From: Steinernema hermaphroditum
Taxonomy: Eukaryota > Nematoda > Chromadorea > Rhabditida > Steinernematidae
Direction: 5' to 3'
Assembly: GCA_030435675.1 (NCBI GenBank)
Contig: CM059622.1
Coordinates: 9,796,001 to 9,860,000 of the forward strand
DNA: 64,000 bases
The position numbers and the translations under genes are program-made. Of this stretch, positions 58,301 to 64,000 are shown in pieces. Every line of letters starts with the position of its first letter. The first letter of the stretch is position 1. The notes under the pieces are model-generated. The model ran no database searches. It saw nothing but the letters and a program-made list of their open reading frames with translations, and was not told the origin of the DNA.

Positions 58301-61300
58301 GACGAGATTACGGTATGTTACCATTGGGCTATGTGTGCACTCATCGCCGATTTGTTGCAGAACGCGGAAAAGAACACCGAACAGCAGTTGCAGGAGAAAC
58401 TGGCCGTGGAGCGTCAGAACGCGGAAGCGAAGCGGCTTCTCGACAACCTAACCACGCTGATGGAACGTGCTCGTCAGACGTTGAGCGACGCATCTGCCCT
58501 GCCGACTCTGTACGAGAGTGTCGGAAACGAGCTAGACGAGGCAGTCGGCACTGCGTCGCGAGCCACCGAACATGTGGAACTGAAGCAGCGCGAGAGCGGT
58601 AACGTAGCCGAACTGCTCGCACAGCTGCCAGCCGCCACTGCACTTGCCCAACAGCTCAAGAAGCGGACCGCTTCGTGGCTGGCCTTCGTGCGCGAGCGCG
58701 ATGCCGCAAATGTCGAACTGGACGACTTGCGCGAACCTCTCGATCGCATCGAGGAAGCACCATTGCGCGACTTGGACCAAGCGCAAAAGGACCTCGACGA
58801 GTTAAAGGTTCGAACATTTCAATCACAGCACAAGTACACATTGTCAATTTCAGAACGCCTCCGCCGGCATCGCTCGCATCAGGAACACGATGACGAAGCT
58901 GCAAGCCCTTTGCGAGGAGCTTGATCCGCTGGAGACAGCCTACGCCGATGTGCGCTTCTTTGACGTCGATGTCGAGCAAACCGAACGACAGTACGACGAA
59001 CTGATGAACCAGCTGCAGCTTGAAACCAGCGACGAGAGCGCGTCACGCGATCTCGACGAACAACTGGCTGGCGAAGTGTCCGCACTTCGCGCTGCTATCG
59101 AGAATGCCGATGTCGTAGCACTGGATCAGTTCCAGAGCGAACTGATTCCAGGTCTGCTCGCCGAGCTCAAGGACAGAGACAGCCGTGCGGAAGCGGCGAA
59201 GAAGAACCGTCGTCACGTGACGCGAGCTCCTGTGGCTGCCGAACACCAACTGCAGCTGACTGTCGGCACGATCCAGGCTGCGATTCGCGATCGTCTGGAC
59301 AGCATTGCCGAAAACGAACGCCGAGCGCTGATAGAGTCACTCGACAAGCAGTGCGAACTACTCAAGAGCGCTCCTACGGAAGAGCTCATCGAAAAGGTGG
59401 AGGTGCAACTGCAACAACTTGCTCCGAACGACGAGGACAGAGAGCATGTCGAAGCGTTGCGCCGTCAACTGGACGACGCTCGCGCCGACAAGCAACGACA
59501 AGAAACGGAAAAGAAGGAGAACGAACAGCGTCAGCAGGCGCTCGAAGTGTCACTCCAATCTCTGGACACCGTCGCGCAGACTCTCGACGTTTTGTTGGCT
59601 CGACCCCTTGTGAAGACCGAAGAGACTACGGTAGCCGATCTGCTGCCCACTGCTGAAGCTGCTATGGAAACGTTGACGAAGGAGCTGGAGAACGTCGAAA
59701 CGCAAACAGGCGCATTGCCCATAGAGTCGGCACTCAGCGAAGCGGCACAAAAGAAGTTGGCCTATGGAAAGAAGCTGTTGCCGCTCGTCGAAGCGCTGTT
59801 GGTGAAACTGCGACAGAAGAAGAGGAACAGCGACGAATTGGACACTCAACTCGGCGATGCGGAGAAAGCCGTCGAAGACGTGGAGAAGAGCGTTGCCGAC
59901 GCCACGTCGCGCTATGAAGCTGGGCTGCAGCCACTTGCGCTTGCTCAAGAACATCTGGAAACGGCGAAGAAGCCGCGTCAAACGCTTGTTGACGCTGCGG
60001 ACAAGACGCTGAACAGCGTAGTCCAGTTTGTCGCCGAACATGCGGACATGGTACCAACCGAGGCCAACACCAAGGCGGCGTCGTTGGCGAAACGTCTTGA
60101 AGACGCTCGCAAACGCAGCGATGCCTTCTTCGACAGCCTCGAAGTGGAGGTTGCCAACGAGAAGAGAGTCGCCGAGTTCAATGCCAAGATTACCGATGCG
60201 CTCGTGAATTTGAACATCGAAGTACCACAGGCTGCCGGAGACGCTCCGGAGCAGTTGGTGCCGATCCAGGATCGTCTCAACGAGTGCTTCGTCACCATCG
60301 ATGAGCTCGACAAGGCTGTTTCGGAAGTTGATCCCAAGGACAAAAAGATTCGCCGCGATCCAGCAGTCGACGTCACAAAGCTCCGTCACCAGGTGGAACA
60401 ACTGTCGCAGGCGTTGAATGAGAAGAAGGACGAGGCGAAGAAGCGACTTGAAGTTCTGGCAGCGGCAGCAGCCGTTACCGCGGAACTGGAACCCCTCGTT
60501 GCGCGTGTCGATGACGCGGTTCGTGACGCTGAAGCGGTCGAATGGAATCCGGTCGCTTCACCAGAGGAGCTGAACAGCGCCATCGAGAAGCTGCAAAAGG
60601 CAAACGACGACATTGGTGCGATGCAAGCCTGCTACGAGAAGCTGGACAAGGAAGAAGCCGAGAACAACACTCTACGTGCGTCCACTCTTGGAAAGATCGA
60701 AGCGGCCGACCAGGCTGTCGCCCCACTCAAGCAGGCTCTGCACGATCGCCTTGACAAGATCAACGACGAACTGGCCGAGTTGGACAAGATCGACGATGAA
60801 CTCGATGTGACCGAGCGTGAAGCCAGTGCAGCGACCGCGTCGAACGCGACTCCCGACCAACTGATGGAGATCAGTCGCTCTCGTCTTCAGCCTCTTGAAG
60901 AGTCGCTGCGCGCTCAAGACCCGTCAGCTGCTCCTCCCGTTGTGGTGGAGAAGCGTGATGCCGTAGCGAAGAAGCTTGCCGACGTGCGCAACACCATCGA
61001 GAAGGCCGTTGCCGACGCCGAGAAGCAACAAGACCTTGTCAACTCGCTCAACGACGCCATCAACGCCGTTCAGTCGGAAGCCGATCAACTTCGGTCGAAG
61101 TACGCTGAGACGGCAAGACCACTCGACGAAAGCATTGAAGACTCGGAGAAACTGCAGGCGCTACTCGATGAACTGGCCGCCGTTTCGGTGACCGATGTGC
61201 AGGACAAGGCCGATCGCGAGTACCTCACTCGACTTGGAGACTCGGTGAAGGCATCGATCAAGGTACGTTTCGTTACCAACCCCATTCAACAAACGCATTT

Positions 61301-64000
61301 TCATTTTCAGGAGCTCAGTGTGCCGTTGGACAACGACGTGCGCAGGGAGCAAGACGTGCTGAAGAAGTTCCACGACACGCTCACCGATCTGACGATCGCT
61401 GGCGACGCTGTTGTTGCGTTCGACCCTCTTGCGCCAGCCGAGAACAGCGAAGCGCGCGAAGTGCAGACGAAGCAGGTGTCCGATCTCAACGAGCAACTGC
61501 GACTATTGAAGGCTCGAGCGGACGACGTGCATACGGACATCGCCGAAGTGGTGAAGAACGTCGCTCGTGACGCCGAAGTCTCCGGTGACAACCTGCCGCA
61601 ACGTGTCTCCCAGCTTCAAGACGAACTGAACAAGAAGAAGAACGTGATGGCGAAGCGACACGTGCTCGACAGCGTCGCTCCCGAGATTGTTGCCGCATCC
61701 GATGCGCTGCAGAAGCGAATCGACGATGTCGAGCAAGTGCCCCTCGAGTCGCTCGATGAGCAAAAGGAAACACTCAACGACCTGGAAAAGATGAAACGTC
61801 AGCTGGAAACCGCGCTGGAGAAGGTGCCCGAAGGTCCCGAAGGCGACGAGCTTCGCGCACGCAGCCAATGGGATCTGTCCCGTTTGAACGACCTGTTGAA
61901 GCGATTGTCGGACGCCGTTGGCGACAAACTCGCCGCGCTTGCCTCCTTCAAGGCGACCAAAGAGGGTGTTAACGCCCAATTGGACAAGATCACCGAGAAA
62001 CGGGCCAAGAAGCCCGCCGATGTAGAGCCGAGTCCTCAGTCGCTCGGAGATCGTCTCGAAGCGCTCAAGGATGAAAAGGCCGACCTCGAACGGCTCAACA
62101 CCAAATTGGCCGATGTCGACGAGGCTACGTTGGACGCCGACAGTCGCGCCGACATCCAAGCTCTTCGAAAACGCATCGCCGATATGTTCGACGAGATTAC
62201 GGTATGTTACCATTGGGCTATGTGTGCACTCATCGCCGATTTGTTGCAGAACGCGGAAAAGAACACCGAACAGCAGTTGCAGGAGAAACTGGCCGTGGAG
62301 CGTCAGAACGCGGAAGCGAAGCGGCTTCTCGACAACCTAACCACGCTGATGGAACGTGCTCGTCAGACGTTGAGCGACGCATCTGCCCTGCCGACTCTGT
62401 ACGAGAGTGTCGGAAACGAGCTAGACGAGGCAGTCGGCACTGCGTCGCGAGCCACCGAACATGTGGAACTGAAGCAGCGCGAGAGCGGTAACGTAGCCGA
62501 ACTGCTCGCACAGCTGCCAGCCGCCACTGCACTTGCCCAACAGCTCAAGAAGCGGACCGCTTCGTGGCTGGCCTTCGTGCGCGAGCGCGATGCCGCAAAT
62601 GTCGAACTGGACGACTTGCGCGAACCTCTCGATCGCATCGAGGAAGCACCATTGCGCGACTTGGACCAAGCGCAAAAGGACCTCGACGAGTTAAAGGTTC
62701 GAACATTTCAATCACAGCACAAGTACACATTGTCAATTTCAGAACGCCTCCGCCGGCATCGCTCGCATCAGGAACACGATGACGAAGCTGCAAGCCCTTT
62801 GCGAGGAGCTTGATCCGCTGGAGACAGCCTACGCCGATGTGCGCTTCTTTGACGTCGATGTCGAGCAAACCGAACGACAGTACGACGAACTGATGAACCA
62901 GCTGCAGCTTGAAACCAGCGACGAGAGCGCGTCACGCGATCTCGACGAACAACTGGCTGGCGAAGTGTCCGCACTTCGCGCTGCTATCGAGAATGCCGAT
63001 GTCGTAGCACTGGATCAGTTCCAGAGCGAACTGATTCCAGGTCTGCTCGCCGAGCTCAAGGACAGAGACAGCCGTGCGGAAGCGGCGAAGAAGAACCGTC
63101 GTCACGTGACGCGAGCTCCTGTGGCTGCCGAACACCAACTGCAGCTGACTGTCGACACGATCCAGGCTGCGATTCGCGATCGTCTGGACAGCATTGCCGA
63201 AAACGAACGCCGAGCGCTGATAGAGTCACTCGACAAGCAGTGCGAACTACTCAAGAGCGCTCCTACGGAAGAGCTCATCGAAAAGGTGGAGGTGCAACTG
63301 CAACAACTTGCTCCGAACGACGAGGACAGAGAGCATGTCGAAGCGTTGCGCCGTCAACTGGACGACGCTCGCGCCGACAAGCAACGACAAGAAACGGAAA
63401 AGAAGGAGAACGAACAGCGTCAGCAGGCGCTCGAAGTGTCACTCCAATCTCTGGACACCGTCGCGCAGACTCTCGACGTTTTGTTGGCTCGACCCCTTGT
63501 GAAGACCGAAGAGACTACGGTAGCCGATCTGCTGCCCACTGCTGAAGCTGCTATGGAAACGTTGACGAAGGAGCTGGAGAACGTCGAAACGCAAACAGGC
63601 GCATTGCCCATAGAGTCGGCACTCAGCGAAGCGGCACAAAAGAAGTTGGCCTATGGAAAGAAGCTGTTGCCGCTCGTCGAAGCGCTGTTGGTGAAACTGC
63701 GACAGAAGAAGAGGAACAGCGACGAATTGGACACTCAACTCGGCGATGCGGAGAAAGCCGTCGAAGACGTGGAGAAGAGCGTTGCCGACGCCACGTCGCG
63801 CTATGAAGCTGGGCTGCAGCCACTTGCGCTTGCTCAAGAACATCTGGAAACGGCGAAGAAGCCGCGTCAAACGCTTGTTGACGCTGCGGACAAGACGCTG
63901 AACAGCGTAGTCCAGTTTGTCGCCGAACATGCGGACATGGTACCAACCGAGGCCAACACCAAGGCGGCGTCGTTGGCGAAACGTCTTGAAGACGCTCGCA
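26903..64000 (+). CDS. anc-1: ANC-1/nesprin-type giant KASH protein, N-terminal part and repeat array (3' end outside window)
   Basis: ANC-1 is an actin-binding giant that anchors nuclei and other organelles, held in the outer nuclear membrane by a C-terminal KASH domain. Here the first CH domain starts DKIQKKTFTKWINYHLET and includes VEDLFEDLRDGVLLCHLIEV and NPTDLADGNPRIVLGLIW (residues about 17-125). A Ser/Thr/Pro linker follows, then the second CH domain (WRDGVAFNALVHRSRPELVD, ending KPDKRSIITYVTQFI, about 165-262). The spacing and linker resemble nesprins more than spectraplakins or plain spectrins. About 1,880 residues of mostly alpha-helical, charged rod come next, then the repeat array from 37152. 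Exons through 37014 total 6,390 nt (2,130 codons) with consistent phases. Within the window the spliced product is about 10,760 residues. The KASH domain must lie beyond 64000. Confidence is high for the family, moderate for individual splice sites. Confidence 0.88.
28321..37151 (+). other. anc-1: unique rod-domain exons of anc-1
   Basis: Exons: 28245-29706, 29747-29974, 30020-30163, 30210-30302, 30504-30789, 30833-31200, 33511-33705, 33752-33894, 33935-34109, 34150-34281, 34345-34473, 34517-34942, 34987-35628, 35671-36417, 36465-36578, 36622-37014, and 37107 onward into the repeats. Two further in-frame introns are likely inside long exons: 29494-29532 (39 bp) and 35800-35844 (45 bp), both with good donors and TTCAG acceptors. 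The 34282-34344 intron has a weak GTTTCC donor and is also in frame, so it may be retained. Sequence is coiled-coil or spectrin-like, Glu/Arg/Leu-rich. A Ser-rich insert (SSSMQSQLSLSSICSSEPES) lies near 35300. Confidence 0.65.
31201..33510 (+). other. anc-1: 2.3-kb intron of anc-1
   Basis: The longest intron within the rod region, between AAG|GTGGGT and TTGTTTAG|GAT, phase 0. No repeat, RNA or exon was recognised inside it; being about 50 times the usual length it could hold regulatory sites or an internal promoter. Confidence 0.5.
37152..41040 (+). repeat. anc-1: anc-1 repeat copy 1
   Basis: The most divergent copy, and only at its left edge: differences from the others at 37161, 37163, 37178, 37217 and 37381 (Val where others have Ala). 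Further in, its variant set is g at 37574, Glu codon at 37812, Thr at 38658, Asp at 39821, Lys at 40893. Confidence 0.95.
41041..44929 (+). repeat. anc-1: anc-1 repeat copy 2
   Basis: Variant set: a at 41463, Lys codon at 41701, Thr, Gly at 43710, Asn at 44782. No private change was noticed. Confidence 0.95.
44930..48818 (+). repeat. anc-1: anc-1 repeat copy 3
   Basis: Same variant set as copy 2, plus one private change, t for g at 46659, inside the second intron. Confidence 0.95.
48819..52707 (+). repeat. anc-1: anc-1 repeat copy 4
   Basis: Same variant set as copy 2, plus one private silent change, t for c at 52353 (Phe codon). Confidence 0.95.
52708..56596 (+). repeat. anc-1: anc-1 repeat copy 5
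   Basis: The left part is like copies 2-4 (a, Lys); then Ala at 54214, Asp and Lys on the right, so it looks like a mosaic. Confidence 0.95.
56597..60485 (+). repeat. anc-1: anc-1 repeat copy 6
   Basis: The left part is like copy 1 (g, Glu), Ala at 58103 as in copy 5, then Gly as in copies 2-4 and Lys as in copies 1 and 5. Confidence 0.95.
60486..64000 (+). repeat. anc-1: anc-1 repeat copy 7 (cut by window end)
   Basis: 3,515 of 3,889 bases are visible. Variant set g, Glu, Thr, Asp, as in copy 1, but with Ala at the site where copy 1 has Val. The Lys/Asn site lies beyond the window. Confidence 0.95.

Larger units (their letters stand above)
37152..64000 (+). repeat. anc-1: array of 3,889-bp tandem repeats inside anc-1 (6.9 copies, open at right edge)
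   Basis: The spacing is exactly 3,889 bp at every landmark checked (for example the ATGACGAAGCTGCAAGC site at 39445, 43334, 47223, 51112, 55001, 58890). Each unit has three introns at fixed offsets; in copy 1 they are 37929-37976 (48 bp), 38868-38915 (48 bp) and 39363-39408 (46 bp). That leaves 3,747 coding bases, exactly 1,249 codons, so the spliced array stays in frame. The peptide is almost wholly charged and helical (Glu, Lys, Asp, Ala, Leu, Gln) and predicts as long coiled coil. C. elegans ANC-1 is known to have about six near-identical repeats of roughly 900 residues; the unit here is longer. Confidence 0.97.

Noticed and set aside
37287..63946. Long open frames on the minus strand within each anc-1 repeat (up to 283 codons)
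   Set aside because: They recur at the same offset in every copy as shadows of a high-GC coding frame, contain no recognisable domain, and the + frame has matching introns and coding character.

Overview
The window looks like chromosomal DNA of a nematode. Protein genes are cut by many 40-60 bp GT-AG introns with (T)TTCAG or TTTAG acceptors, starts often sit a few bases after an acceptor-like site (as with spliced leaders), and the last gene is a nesprin of the ANC-1 type with a near-identical giant tandem repeat, a known hallmark of nematode anc-1. All five recognised host genes read on the + strand. Species cannot be told from the sequence alone.

Layout. 1-388: the last two exons of the DNA polymerase epsilon catalytic subunit. 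592-5665: mobile DNA, a TA-flanked foldback element interrupted by a short LTR retrotransposon (gag-protease only, 305-bp LTRs, 5-bp target duplication), then a second small foldback. 6514-10319: an eight-exon gene for a Mextli-type eIF4E-binding protein (MIF4G-like and KH domains, C-terminal eIF4E-binding motif), with a 1.35-kb terminal-inverted-repeat element in its third intron. 10723-15657: nested foldback elements and two nested hAT elements. 16492-17736: a CTDSPL2/SCP4-like phosphatase. 18751-20345: GMPPA, the non-catalytic partner of GDP-mannose pyrophosphorylase. 20516-26902: a 6.4-kb gap with two MITEs and three candidate alternative first exons for the next gene. 26903-64000 and beyond: anc-1, with two calponin-homology domains, about 1,880 residues of helical rod, then a tandem array of a 3,889-bp unit.

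The array is the main attraction. The unit contains three introns and encodes 1,249 residues. It is present 6.9 times in the window and runs off the right edge. Copies differ at only a handful of positions, introns included, and the variants are shuffled among copies in all combinations, which points to ongoing unequal exchange or gene conversion. With the unique N-terminal part the window already encodes about 10,760 residues, with no KASH domain reached yet.

The host genes do not form one pathway: replication (pole-1), translation control (mxt-1), protein dephosphorylation (CTDSPL2), mannose activation (GMPPA) and nuclear/organelle anchoring (anc-1). Spacing of about 1 kb or more between genes, filled by transposons, gives no support for an operon. 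Exon boundaries were worked out by eye from splice consensus, reading phase and family resemblance; they are not backed by transcripts.
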